Positions 1 to 7,166 are shown, counted from the stretch's first letter. The stretch: DNA of 23,243 nt from an uncultured Prevotella sp. (GCA_937916405.1 CALFUF010000189.1:1-23243); one strand, 5' to 3'. The notes: generated by a model from the letters alone, not told the origin. A program made the numbers and translations.

Positions 1-403
1 GATAAATAGCATCTTCCGCCAGTTTCCTTTTCCCTACATACTTCCCTTTCAAAGCATAAAAAGCATTGAGCATTCCAACAGCAAAAGTGCTACTCGTTCC
101 TAATCCCGTTCTTGCCGGCAGGTCTCCTTCATAAGTAAGACGGATTTCATGGATGTCAAGCATTCTCATCGCTTCACGTATGGCAGGATGCTCTATCTCA
201 TCTATCGCCTTCACTCTCTCAAACCTGCTATATACCAATTCCGAATAATAGGGCATGAACGGAGGTAGGTGCCTCACATTGACATAGCAATACTTGTCGA
301 AGGTTGTAGATATGACAGAACCGCCATATTCATTGAAGAAAGACGGGATGTCTGTTCCCCCGCCAAAGAAAGACATTCGGAATGGTGTTTTTGTGATTAT
401 CAT
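1..403 (-). CDS. GHMP kinase, D-glycero-D-manno-heptose 7-phosphate kinase-like (3' end beyond window)
   Basis: This is the N-terminal ~134 residues of a GHMP-family small-molecule kinase. It starts at an ATG whose complement is 401-403 and reads MIITKTPFRMSFFGGGTDIP, the typical N-terminus of heptose-7-phosphate kinases of the HddA type (TPxRxSFxGGGTD). The glycine/serine-rich ATP loop follows around residues 103-115 (LPARTGLGTSSTFAVGMLNA), so the kinase fold is clear. HddA phosphorylates D-glycero-D-manno-heptose 7-phosphate on the route to GDP-heptose used in LPS, S-layer or O-glycans. It is the last visible gene of the minus-strand glycan operon, 18 bp after the GT11 stop codon, which supports a sugar-activation role. 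Assignment to GHMP kinases is secure; heptose rather than another sugar (for example a fucokinase-related enzyme) is a family-level inference. The C-terminal half is outside the window. Confidence 0.85.
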   Translation of the reverse strand, partial: MIITKTPFRMSFFGGGTDIPSFFNEYGGSVISTTFDKYCYVNVRHLPPFMPYYSELVYSRFERVKAIDEIEHPAIREAMRMLDIHEIRLTYEGDLPARTGLGTSSTFAVGMLNAFYALKGKYVGKRKLAEDAIY

Positions 404-421
404 ATTTATGCCATCTTTTTA

Positions 422-1264
422 TCAAACCATATTCTGAAACCAATAGGCAAAGCGCTTAAAACCCTCGTCCGTCATCTGTGCGGCATCGGCAGTATCCATA
501 CGATAAAGGGGGATGTCACGATACATGGCTGCCACCAAAGAGAAGGTGCTGGGAGGACCAATCAGATAGTCACACTCAGAGAGCATGAACAAATCCTCTG
601 GCGCACTGCCCTGCAGATGATGTACAGCCACCTTTGGACATAGTTGTTGATAGGCTGTTGCCGTCACCTTACTGTCGTTCGTCGAGAGATAGACATGAAG
701 ATCCCTGTCTGGATACATCTCTGCAAAACGATTGATATGTGCTACATAGACATCATTGTCGAAATAGAATTGTCCATCACGCCACTGCGCATAGTCACCA
801 CGACGGATGTGGACACCCAGTCTGAGAGGTGAGAGGTGAGAGGTGAGAGGTGAGCGTTTTTCTGCCTCCTGCATTTTCGATTTTACAGGGGCTGTATACT
901 GCTCATCCAATGTGAATAAATCGACAATCTCATCGCGATACTTCAAGAAGAGGTCGTAGTAACGTACAAACCATCCGCTGACCACGATATGGCGATGTTT
1001 CAGCATTTTACGCTCCAAAGCCTCACGGTCACAGTTCTTATATTTGAAACTTGCCGTAGGTAACAACTTAAGGGCTGCCATATACTTAGCAAGGAGATAC
1101 CAGCCAAAACCTGTGAGGTTGGTGTGACAGATATGGAAGTATTGGTACTTATAACTGAAACGCATGGAGATGACCTTACGTCCATGCTCTCTTCCCCACG
1201 CATATACATGGGCATACTGCAACAGGTTGTTGCACATCTGCGACTTATCTCTGGCAAATATCAT
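422..1264 (-). CDS. GT11-family glycosyltransferase (alpha-1,2-fucosyltransferase-like)
   Basis: Predicted cytosolic glycosyltransferase of 280 aa. The N-terminus (residues 8-24, SQMCNNLLQYAHVYAWG) matches the G-x-x-N-x-x-x-Q-Y-A start of GT11 enzymes in degraded form. The nucleotide-sugar motif HIRRGDY is at residues 152-158. A late segment CDYLIGPPSTFSLVAAMYR (about 231-249) corresponds to the conserved 'SxSTFSWWAA' block. GT11 enzymes transfer fucose from GDP-fucose to galactose in surface glycans; the acceptor here is unknown. The ATG overlaps the stop codon of the upstream GT90 gene by 4 bp (ATGA), so translation is probably coupled. Just before HIRRGDY, residues about 138-148 (SPLTSHLSPL) are encoded by a 7-bp tandem array (824-854), which looks like a linker insertion. 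Loss or gain of one 7-bp unit would truncate the protein before its donor site. GT11 membership is likely; fucose specificity is inferred. Confidence 0.8.
   Translation of the reverse strand: MIFARDKSQMCNNLLQYAHVYAWGREHGRKVISMRFSYKYQYFHICHTNLTGFGWYLLAKYMAALKLLPTASFKYKNCDREALERKMLKHRHIVVSGWFVRYYDLFLKYRDEIVDLFTLDEQYTAPVKSKMQEAEKRSPLTSHLSPLRLGVHIRRGDYAQWRDGQFYFDNDVYVAHINRFAEMYPDRDLHVYLSTNDSKVTATAYQQLCPKVAVHHLQGSAPEDLFMLSECDYLIGPPSTFSLVAAMYRDIPLYRMDTADAAQMTDEGFKRFAYWFQNMV
824..854 (-). repeat. 7-bp tandem array A (4 units plus partial) inside the GT11 gene
   Basis: The plus strand reads GAGAGGT four times without error (824-851) followed by GAG. The coding strand has CTCACCT units. It encodes low-complexity S/L/T/H residues just upstream of the HIRRGDY motif. 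Its unit differs by one base from that of array B (6648-6686). Confidence 0.95.
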
Positions 1265-2271
1265 AGAGTTGCATTGGTAATATCAAAATATTTTTTGAGG
1301 ACCAACAGAGAGATGAGTTTCTCACGCTTCTTATCCATAAACTGAGCGACATACTCATGGGCATGCCGGATGATTGCTTCCGCTTCCTCAGGATGCTGGA
1401 TATAGTAGGTCAACCGTTCCTCCAAATCAGAGAAATCCTCTTTTACCTCTATATAGTGGTAGTTGGGAATGAGTTTCCCCTCCATAAACCATGTCTCACA
1501 AGAAAGGCGAGGAGTCACTGCGATAGAGTTGGATGACATGACCCATTTCAGATTGGAGGCGACATCATTGCCCTCCAGCGACATAACAAACTTATAGTCG
1601 AGGTGCTCGTTAATCGTCAGTTTCTCACGCTGCCATTCTGGATGACCTTCTATCTGGTCGATAGAGGCAGCGTCTATAAGAGGGTGTCCGTACCAACGAT
1701 TCATAAAGGTAACTCTATTAGGTTTGACATTACCATCTTTAGGATTGCCTACATCCCCACGGAAGATAGCCATGTCACGCTTCTCCCGCCAAGGCTTGGA
1801 GTCGTTGACAAACAAGAAATGACGAACCTTATTGAGATTCAACAGGACAGAGCAATAGTTCTCATCCCCAATGGGACGACTTTTCAAAATGGTAGGTAGC
1901 ATCTGTAAGTCTGCGACATCACCCGCTTTCAGGATCCAGCGAAAGTGCTGATCGAAATAGCGTGCTGTATTCATGGCATCAAAATAGTAAACCTTGGGTT
2001 GGATGACAGGTTGGTCCTTGATACTTACAGCATTGCTATTAAAAATCTCCCGATTATACAACGTTTCAGGAGTCAGTTTACAATAATAGTTAACCCGACG
2101 GAGGATATACTCCTTGTCATCAAGTTTCTGTAGATGTTGTAAATGGCAGTTTAACAAACGACGTGTTATCCAAGTGGGAATACATTGCCGCAGATAGGCT
2201 TTAGCAAAGAACTTCATCTTGCTGTTCTTTCCACTATGCAGCATATAATATATCTTCCGCTTATTCGTCAT
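1261..2271 (-). CDS. GT90 (CAP10 / LpsA-type) glycosyltransferase
   Basis: 336-aa protein of the glycosyltransferase 90 family, which includes bacterial 'lipopolysaccharide A' proteins, fungal CAP10 and eukaryotic POGLUT-type enzymes. Visible hallmarks are an FRGDVGN block at residues 170-176 (equivalent of the WRG motif), LDYKFVMSLEGNDVASNLKWVMSSNSI spanning about 224-250 (the diagnostic K-x-x-x-x-x-E-G-N...S-x-x-L-K segment), and LIPNYHYIEVKEDFSDL near the C-terminus. It probably adds a pentose or hexose to LPS core or another surface glycan. It is the first gene of the minus-strand glycan operon, with its own promoter at 2291-2321, and its TGA overlaps the ATG of the GT11 gene. There is no signal peptide, consistent with a cytosolic or peripheral enzyme. 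Sugar and acceptor cannot be read from sequence. Confidence 0.88.
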   Translation of the reverse strand: MTNKRKIYYMLHSGKNSKMKFFAKAYLRQCIPTWITRRLLNCHLQHLQKLDDKEYILRRVNYYCKLTPETLYNREIFNSNAVSIKDQPVIQPKVYYFDAMNTARYFDQHFRWILKAGDVADLQMLPTILKSRPIGDENYCSVLLNLNKVRHFLFVNDSKPWREKRDMAIFRGDVGNPKDGNVKPNRVTFMNRWYGHPLIDAASIDQIEGHPEWQREKLTINEHLDYKFVMSLEGNDVASNLKWVMSSNSIAVTPRLSCETWFMEGKLIPNYHYIEVKEDFSDLEERLTYYIQHPEEAEAIIRHAHEYVAQFMDKKREKLISLLVLKKYFDITNATL

Positions 2272-2290
2272 ATCCTTAAACTAATAAATG

Positions 2291-2321
2291 CAAAATTACA
2301 GATTTTCTTGCAATTAGGCAA
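2291..2321 (-). promoter_or_regulatory. Bacteroidetes-type promoter of the GT90-GT11-kinase operon
   Basis: On the minus strand the -33 TTG (plus 2319-2321) is exactly 20 bp from the -7 box TAATTTTG (plus 2291-2298), matching the TTG-N19/20-TAnnTTTG consensus. The GT90 ATG lies about 19 nt downstream of the -7 box, giving a short leader. Confidence 0.8.
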
Positions 2322-2337
2322 AAATTGATATAATTAT

Positions 2338-2368
2338 TTGCTTAATAGCCATGAAATAACTATCTTTG
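2338..2368 (+). promoter_or_regulatory. Bacteroidetes-type promoter of the acyltransferase gene
   Basis: TTG at 2338-2340, 20 bp, then TATCTTTG at 2361-2368. The predicted transcript start near 2373-2375 leaves about 16-18 nt before the ATG at 2391. It is back-to-back with the GT90 promoter, with about 16 bp between the two -33 elements. Confidence 0.8.
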
Positions 2369-2390
2369 TACACTTAAAACCTCATTGCAA

Positions 2391-3332
2391 ATGAAAGTTT
2401 TATACAGTCCTTTACTATGTCTATGCTACATGGTGTCCTTATTGCCCATGTGGGTACATTATCTCTTTGCAGACGTGTTATACTACCTCCTGTATTATGT
2501 TATCAGATATCGCTTGCAAGTGGTAAGAAAGAACTTAGCGTCTTCTTTCCCAGAGAAGACCCAACCAGAATTACGACAAATAGAGAAAGACTTCTATCAA
2601 TGGTTTTGCGATTATTTGGTGGAAAGTATGAAATTACTGACTATCCGTAAAGAGAACCTCAAGAGAAGAATGGTGTTTAAAAACACAGAACAGGTAGATG
2701 AAATCGTAGAGAGCGGATGGTCTTGTGCTGTTTATTTGGGACACTATTGCAATTGGGAATGGATCAGTTCACTTCCGCTTTGGGTTAATCCTAAAGCCCA
2801 GTGTGGTCAAATCTACCATCCTTTACAAAATAAGGCTTTCGATCTATTATTTTTAAGACTTCGTCAGCGAATGGGTGCCCTCTGTATTCCAATGGCAGAT
2901 ACCTTACGTAAGATTATCGATTTCAAGAAGGCAAACCAACCTGTTGTCATCGGTTATATTTCAGACCAGAAGCCCAATTGGTTTAATATTCATCATTGGG
3001 TAGATTTTCTAAATCACGATACTCCTGTACTGACAGGTACAGAACGTATTGCTCGAAAGATGAATCATGCAATATTTTATATAGATGTTCATCGTATTCG
3101 TCGTGGCTACTACGAGGCGGAGTTCAAACTCATCACCTGCAAGCCCCAGACGATGAAAGAATATGAAATTACAGACATCTACTATCAGATGTTGGAAGAG
3201 AGTATTCGAAGGACGCCTGCTTATTGGCTATGGAGCCATAACCGCTGGAGCCGCACTCGTGAGGAGTTCGACAAGCGCTTTGAGGTCATTGATGGGAAGG
3301 TGGTCAGTAAACACACTGAATTTGGTCAGTAA
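2391..3332 (+). CDS. LpxL/HtrB-like lipid A (lysophospholipid) acyltransferase
   Basis: 313-aa inner-membrane acyltransferase. An N-terminal hydrophobic segment (about residues 4-38) anchors it. The catalytic HX4(D/E) motif is H118...E123 in YLGHYCNWEW, and a later GYISDQKP segment matches the substrate-binding region of Kdo2-lipid IVA acyltransferases. It would add a secondary acyl chain to the lipid A precursor; Bacteroidetes members acylate penta-acylated lipid A. I chose the ATG at 2391; a TTG at 2385 is also in frame but sits only about 10 nt after the expected transcription start and has no support. The last eight residues (about SKHTEFGQ) and the stop codon come from the first and second units of a 22-bp array (3302-3389), so the native C-terminus may have been altered by the repeat. 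It is adjacent to LPS glycan and export genes, consistent with the envelope role. Confidence 0.9.
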   Translation: MKVLYSPLLCLCYMVSLLPMWVHYLFADVLYYLLYYVIRYRLQVVRKNLASSFPEKTQPELRQIEKDFYQWFCDYLVESMKLLTIRKENLKRRMVFKNTEQVDEIVESGWSCAVYLGHYCNWEWISSLPLWVNPKAQCGQIYHPLQNKAFDLLFLRLRQRMGALCIPMADTLRKIIDFKKANQPVVIGYISDQKPNWFNIHHWVDFLNHDTPVLTGTERIARKMNHAIFYIDVHRIRRGYYEAEFKLITCKPQTMKEYEITDIYYQMLEESIRRTPAYWLWSHNRWSRTREEFDKRFEVIDGKVVSKHTEFGQ

Positions 3333-3389
3333 ATACACTGAATTTGGTCGGTAAATACACTGAATTTGGTGAGTAAATTCACTGAATTT
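3302..3389. repeat. 22-bp tandem array G, 4 units, between convergent genes
   Basis: Four consecutive 22-bp units occupy 3302-3323, 3324-3345, 3346-3367 and 3368-3389. Each has the core AGTAAAYWCACTGAATTT (unit 3 begins GGTCGG instead of GGTCAG; unit 4 begins GGTGAG). The array starts inside the 3' end of the acyltransferase gene, supplies its stop codon, and ends on the stop codon of the convergent LtaS-like gene. Units are imperfect inverted repeats. There are no spacers, so it is not CRISPR. Confidence 0.95.
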
Positions 3390-3392
3390 ACT
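3372..3392. terminator. Perfect 10-bp inverted repeat at convergent gene ends, possible bidirectional terminator
   Basis: AGTAAATTCA, one central C, then TGAATTTACT form a perfect 21-nt palindrome made from the fourth unit of the 22-bp array plus the next bases. It contains the TAA of the minus-strand gene (3388-3390). It is A/T-rich and lacks a T-run, so it is a weak terminator candidate; a protein-binding site is an alternative. Confidence 0.4.
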
Positions 3393-5334
3393 TTGACGGG
3401 GATAATCGGTCTTGTGTCATCCGCTCCATGTATTGTTGGATGATAGCCTTCAACTCTTTTTCAAGTGAAGAGTGAAGAGTGGAGAGTGAAGAATCTTGTA
3501 GGAGGTTATGTTGCATGAGCGAATCCTGCAAAGAGTAGAATCCCTTGGTTTTCTGCCCGTCAAACTGGAGTACATAACCATGTTTCACATACTGGTAGAC
3601 ACCATTCAGGTAGTTGACAGCCCATGTATCTTCCTTGGGAGTATTCAACACATCTATTCCAAAGCCAAAGTATGGTTTGGAGTAACCCAGTTTCCCAAGA
3701 ACAGTAGGTAAGATATCAATCTGCTGGGCTATCTTATCCTGCATCTCACCCACAGGATTGCTGGGGTCGAAAATGATAATCGGTGAGCAGAAGCCCCCTA
3801 GGTCGGTCTGGTACTCTGCATGGTCCGTCATATTGGTATGATCGCTGGTCATCACAAAGATGGTATTCTTGAACCATGGTTGACGACTTGCCGTCTCGAA
3901 GAACTTACCGATAGCCATATCCGTATAGCGCACACATTTATGCATGATGATACCCTCTTCCGGATATACCTCTTTATATTTCTCTGGGATATGATACGGA
4001 TGATGACTAGAGGCTGTAAAGACCGCTGTCATGAAGGGCTCCTTCATCTGACTCATCTGTTCTGCATAGAACTGAAGGAAAGGCTCGTCCCATATCGCCC
4101 AGTTACCATCGAAATCATCCGTTCCCTTCGCAGCCTCATACTCCGTACGACCGAAATACCTCTGGAAACCCGTCTTCTGGGCAAAAGCCTGGAAGCCCAT
4201 CGAACCATTCTGCGCCCCATGGAAGAAGGCTGTCTCATAGCCCTCAGCAGCTAAGATACCAGCAATACCCGTATAATCATTCATCGAGGAGGGAGTCAAG
4301 ATAAACGGTTCCACAAACATGGGGATGCTCGACAAGACACTTGGCATACCATCAATACTCTTTCGTCCATTACAATAAGAATAACGAAAGGTGGTACTCT
4401 TACTGATAAGGGCATCGACATAAGGGGTATAACCTTTGTATTGGCTATTCTCCAAAGTCTTATTCAAAGCTCCGATGTATTCACGCCCAAAGCTCTCGAC
4501 GATAAGGATGACGACGTTCTTCTTTTCTATAGGAACTATAGTATCTATAGGAACTATAGGGTGAATAGGAGTAAAGACACGTTCCATCTCCTCTACACTT
4601 TTGAAATACTTTGGCACCACGAAGACACTCTTACCTATCGTGCGGATGAGCGAGAAGGGAGTGTTCAACACCAAAGCAGCATTGATCGGACGTGTCGTAA
4701 ATTGGTTGGCATTCGAGATGGTGATGGGTCGCACTGCCCTTGTAAAACCACCACGCATACCAGCTATACAGAAGGGGGTAAACAGCAGGAGCGACAGCAA
4801 ACAAACGATAGCATATCGCCATTTCTGTTGTATCTTCTGGAAATCTAACTTCGGCATGGCATAGAGTACCCATAGAGCAGCGATTACCACTATGAAGAGG
4901 ACGACGAAATACCAGTGTCGCAAGAACTCAACCCCAATGATACTGCCCAGATTGCCCTCGTTGGAAAACTCTTGGAATACAGTCGTTGTCGTCCGACGCA
5001 TGGTATATTGGAAATAAACAGCATCTGCTAAGTTGATGGCAAAAGTGAGTCCATTGACTACCATAAACAACCACTTACAAACCAGATGATAGGTATGATT
5101 CTCCTTTCTATGCCAAGGGAAGAGCATCATTACGACATATAATGCGTTGGTATAGAGAATGGCAGAAGTGTCGAAGAGTAATCCCCCCTGGAAGATATCC
5201 CACGAGTAAGAGAGATGGGCTGTGTTCTCTAAATAATAGGCTAGACGTGCTACCTGATAGACCAAATAGACTAAAAGCAAATTCCAGAGGACTGCCAATG
5301 TAGGGGAATATATTTTATTAAACCATTGTTTCAT
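3388..5334 (-). CDS. LTA synthase / sulfatase-fold membrane enzyme (Ser-nucleophile type)
   Basis: 648-aa integral membrane enzyme of the alkaline phosphatase superfamily, LtaS-like. About five hydrophobic segments occupy residues 10-195, followed by an extracytoplasmic catalytic domain. The domain opens with VVILIVESFG (metal ligand E280). CNGRKSIDGMPS places the probable nucleophile at S326, where classical LtaS has Thr. It then shows the FFHGAQNGS block (371-378) and MTSDHT (D498, H499). Relatives transfer phosphoglycerol or phosphoethanolamine from phospholipids to glycans or lipid A; in Gram-negative Bacteroidota the product is unknown. Its ATG overlaps the stop codon of the preceding LtaS-like gene by 4 bp. 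Two short tandem arrays lie inside: a 9-bp one in the linker before the catalytic domain (4527-4571) and a 7-bp one near the C-terminus (3464-3491). Fold confident, substrate unknown. Confidence 0.87.
   Translation of the reverse strand: MKQWFNKIYSPTLAVLWNLLLVYLVYQVARLAYYLENTAHLSYSWDIFQGGLLFDTSAILYTNALYVVMMLFPWHRKENHTYHLVCKWLFMVVNGLTFAINLADAVYFQYTMRRTTTTVFQEFSNEGNLGSIIGVEFLRHWYFVVLFIVVIAALWVLYAMPKLDFQKIQQKWRYAIVCLLSLLLFTPFCIAGMRGGFTRAVRPITISNANQFTTRPINAALVLNTPFSLIRTIGKSVFVVPKYFKSVEEMERVFTPIHPIVPIDTIVPIEKKNVVILIVESFGREYIGALNKTLENSQYKGYTPYVDALISKSTTFRYSYCNGRKSIDGMPSVLSSIPMFVEPFILTPSSMNDYTGIAGILAAEGYETAFFHGAQNGSMGFQAFAQKTGFQRYFGRTEYEAAKGTDDFDGNWAIWDEPFLQFYAEQMSQMKEPFMTAVFTASSHHPYHIPEKYKEVYPEEGIIMHKCVRYTDMAIGKFFETASRQPWFKNTIFVMTSDHTNMTDHAEYQTDLGGFCSPIIIFDPSNPVGEMQDKIAQQIDILPTVLGKLGYSKPYFGFGIDVLNTPKEDTWAVNYLNGVYQYVKHGYVLQFDGQKTKGFYSLQDSLMQHNLLQDSSLSTLHSSLEKELKAIIQQYMERMTQDRLSPSK
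3464..3491 (-). repeat. 7-bp tandem array C (4 units) near the 3' end of the LtaS-like gene
   Basis: The plus strand carries AGTGAAG, AGTGAAG, AGTGGAG, AGTGAAG. It encodes the S/L-rich stretch SSLSTLHSSL at about residues 615-624, after the catalytic domain. Confidence 0.9.
4527..4571 (-). repeat. 9-bp tandem array H (4 units plus one degenerate) in the LtaS-like linker
   Basis: Units are CTATAGGAA, CTATAGTAT, CTATAGGAA, CTATAGGGT and the degenerate GAATAGGAG. As 9 is divisible by 3, the protein shows a three-residue xPI periodicity (TPI HPI VPI DTI VPI, residues 255-269) between the membrane domain and the start of the catalytic domain. Confidence 0.9.
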
Positions 5335-7142
5335 CTTTCATTCAAATCTTTGGTTGCTGCTTGCAAAATAGCCTTCGCCTGTTGGATAAGTCGCTCGTAA
5401 CCTGTCCCCTCACTCTTCACTATCCTGTCACTGACAAAGTCGTAATTGACGAAACTCGTAGAGTCTATCATCGTAAATCCATCATCATAAGTATGGATGG
5501 CAACAGGTCGGGTATAGGTCTTACTCAACACGTCACGACTAAAAGTATAGGCATCGTGGTTGAGTCCTAATTGTCCTAACAAAGTAGCAGGAAGGTCTGT
5601 CTGATTACAAATCTGCTCTATACGTCGGGGCTCCTTGACAGCACCGCCCACCCATATCATGGGGATATGACTCAACAGAGGAGTCGATTCGTCAATACCC
5701 TGATAGAAGATGCCATGATCGGGTAACATGACCACCAACGTATGGTCCCAGGCATCACTCTTCCTTAGTTTCTCAATAAACTGTCCAACACACTGGTCAA
5801 GATAATAGAAAGCATTCAACACCTCATCATCGAAATGGTGAATGGGCACATCCCAAGGCACATGACTGCTGAGGGTGGAATAGCCTATCAGATAAGGCTC
5901 ATGCATTGTAGTCGTCAACTGATAGAGCGTTCCAAAGGTGATATCGTCACGAACACCCCATTGAGCAGACGACTGCTCTGCTTTGGTATAGTCATCCTTC
6001 CATGTCAAGTTGGCAAAACCACCAGAGACGAGATAGCTGCGCATATTGGTGAAGTTTATATCTCCACCATAGAGATAATGAGTATCATAACCACGTTCTT
6101 CTTGCAACGTGCGAGCAATGTTTGGTAATGTACGAGACTTGGAGGGGATTTTCATTACAGACATGGTAGGGAAGGACGGATAACCACTCCACGTACATAC
6201 TGTACCACGATCCGTACGCCAACTATTCCCATGACAATTCGTGAAATAGATACCCTCCTTTGCAAGACGATTCAGATTCGGGGTGATGTCCGTTCGACCG
6301 CTAATCTCTGTAAACTGCCCTCCGCAACTCTCTAACAGAATCACGATGATGTTAGGCTTTTGTGTCGTTAACAACGTATCAACACCAATACTTTGCGTGT
6401 TATAGAGTTCGCTGATGATTTTCTCACACTCCTCGTCCTCCATAAAGTGATAGGTCACATTGTTGCTTGCCGTCTTCTCGAAAGACGCAAAGAAAGAAAA
6501 GAAGGGATTGACGGCAGAATGGTTCAAAAACTGATTCTGCGAGAAGTATACTTGTCCGATATTCGTTGTAGACTCGTCAAGCCCACCTCGGATACCGATA
6601 ATCATTAATGGAACCAACAATAGGGAAACGAGGGAGGAGATAATTTTTAAGAGGTAAGAGGTAAGAGGTAAGAGGTAAGAGGTAAGTTTATCATATATCC
6701 AGTAGATAGCAGCAACAAGAACAACCAGACATAAGAAACGAACAACAACATATCCGATGCTGACACTTGCCATTGCCTCAGTAGGGGTTTCCAAGTACGA
6801 CAGACAAGAGGCATCTAACTTAAATTGCCAGAACTCATACAGGCTGGTGTCGGCAACAAAGGCTAATGCCAAGAGGAGACCTGCTATAACATAGTAAATC
6901 CTATAAGCCCATCGTGGTATCTGTATCCACAAAGAGATAATTACCAGCAAGAAAGGTACGATAAGAATATAAAGAGAAGTGCTGAGGTCTAACGACAACC
7001 CATGTCCAATCACTTGCAGCATATCACTAAAGGTAAAGTCATGTCCTCCATAATGGTAGAACATAAACCCTATCTTAGCAACCACAAAGAAAAAGAGGGT
7101 TGCCACATAGAACTTCAACAGATATAAAACGCGCTCTTTCAA
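5331..7142 (-). CDS. LTA synthase / sulfatase-fold membrane enzyme (Thr-nucleophile type)
   Basis: 603-aa paralogue-like neighbour of the next gene. Hydrophobic segments cover about residues 8-185, and the catalytic domain starts at NIIVILLESCGGQ (E271). The nucleophile is probably T310 in NSWRTDRGTVC, and the metal ligands include D475/H476 in MLPDHGI; the block YLYGGDINFTNM (357-368) is typical of LtaS-like enzymes. It probably transfers a phospho-alcohol head group at the periplasmic face; substrate unknown. The only plausible start is a TTG at 7142 lying inside an 8-bp repeat; the frame has an in-frame TGA four codons upstream of the nearby ATT. The stop overlaps the ATG of the next LtaS-like gene. 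A 7-bp array (6648-6686) encodes LTSYLLPLTSYLLK (about 153-166) between two hydrophobic segments. The two neighbours differ in nucleophile, so they are unlikely to be recent duplicates with the same activity. Confidence 0.85.
   Translation of the reverse strand: MKERVLYLLKFYVATLFFFVVAKIGFMFYHYGGHDFTFSDMLQVIGHGLSLDLSTSLYILIVPFLLVIISLWIQIPRWAYRIYYVIAGLLLALAFVADTSLYEFWQFKLDASCLSYLETPTEAMASVSIGYVVVRFLCLVVLVAAIYWIYDKLTSYLLPLTSYLLKIISSLVSLLLVPLMIIGIRGGLDESTTNIGQVYFSQNQFLNHSAVNPFFSFFASFEKTASNNVTYHFMEDEECEKIISELYNTQSIGVDTLLTTQKPNIIVILLESCGGQFTEISGRTDITPNLNRLAKEGIYFTNCHGNSWRTDRGTVCTWSGYPSFPTMSVMKIPSKSRTLPNIARTLQEERGYDTHYLYGGDINFTNMRSYLVSGGFANLTWKDDYTKAEQSSAQWGVRDDITFGTLYQLTTTMHEPYLIGYSTLSSHVPWDVPIHHFDDEVLNAFYYLDQCVGQFIEKLRKSDAWDHTLVVMLPDHGIFYQGIDESTPLLSHIPMIWVGGAVKEPRRIEQICNQTDLPATLLGQLGLNHDAYTFSRDVLSKTYTRPVAIHTYDDGFTMIDSTSFVNYDFVSDRIVKSEGTGYERLIQQAKAILQAATKDLNER
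6648..6686 (-). repeat. 7-bp tandem array B (5 units plus partial) inside the first LtaS-like gene
   Basis: TAAGAGG is repeated five times exactly (6648-6682) followed by TAAG. The coding-strand unit CTTACCT differs by one base from the CTCACCT unit of array A. It encodes a hydrophobic L/T/S/Y repeat at the edge of a membrane segment. Confidence 0.95.
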
Positions 7143-7166
7143 TTCTTCAATCTTTCAATTCTTCAA
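7138..7166 (-). repeat. 8-bp tandem array E at the ABC exporter / LtaS-like junction
   Basis: Plus-strand units TTCAATTC, TTCAATCT, TTCAATTC and a truncated TTCAA run from the stop codon of the ABC gene (7163-7165) through the 20-bp gap into the start of the next gene. The TTG initiation codon (7140-7142) is part of the first unit. The purine-rich repeat (GAAGAAT on the coding strand) could also act as the ribosome binding site. Confidence 0.85.

Noticed and set aside
406..414. Two-codon mini-ORF (ATG GCA TAA, minus strand) between the GT11 and kinase genes
   Set aside because: It is too short to distinguish from chance.
2385..2391. TTG start six bases upstream of the acyltransferase ATG
   Set aside because: The ATG at 2391 gives a normal N-terminus and suits the promoter position better.
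3302..3389. CRISPR-like repeat array
   Set aside because: The 22-bp units are directly adjacent with no spacers and no cas genes are near.
3820..4254. 144-aa plus-strand ORF
   Set aside because: It is antisense to the catalytic domain of the LtaS-like gene.
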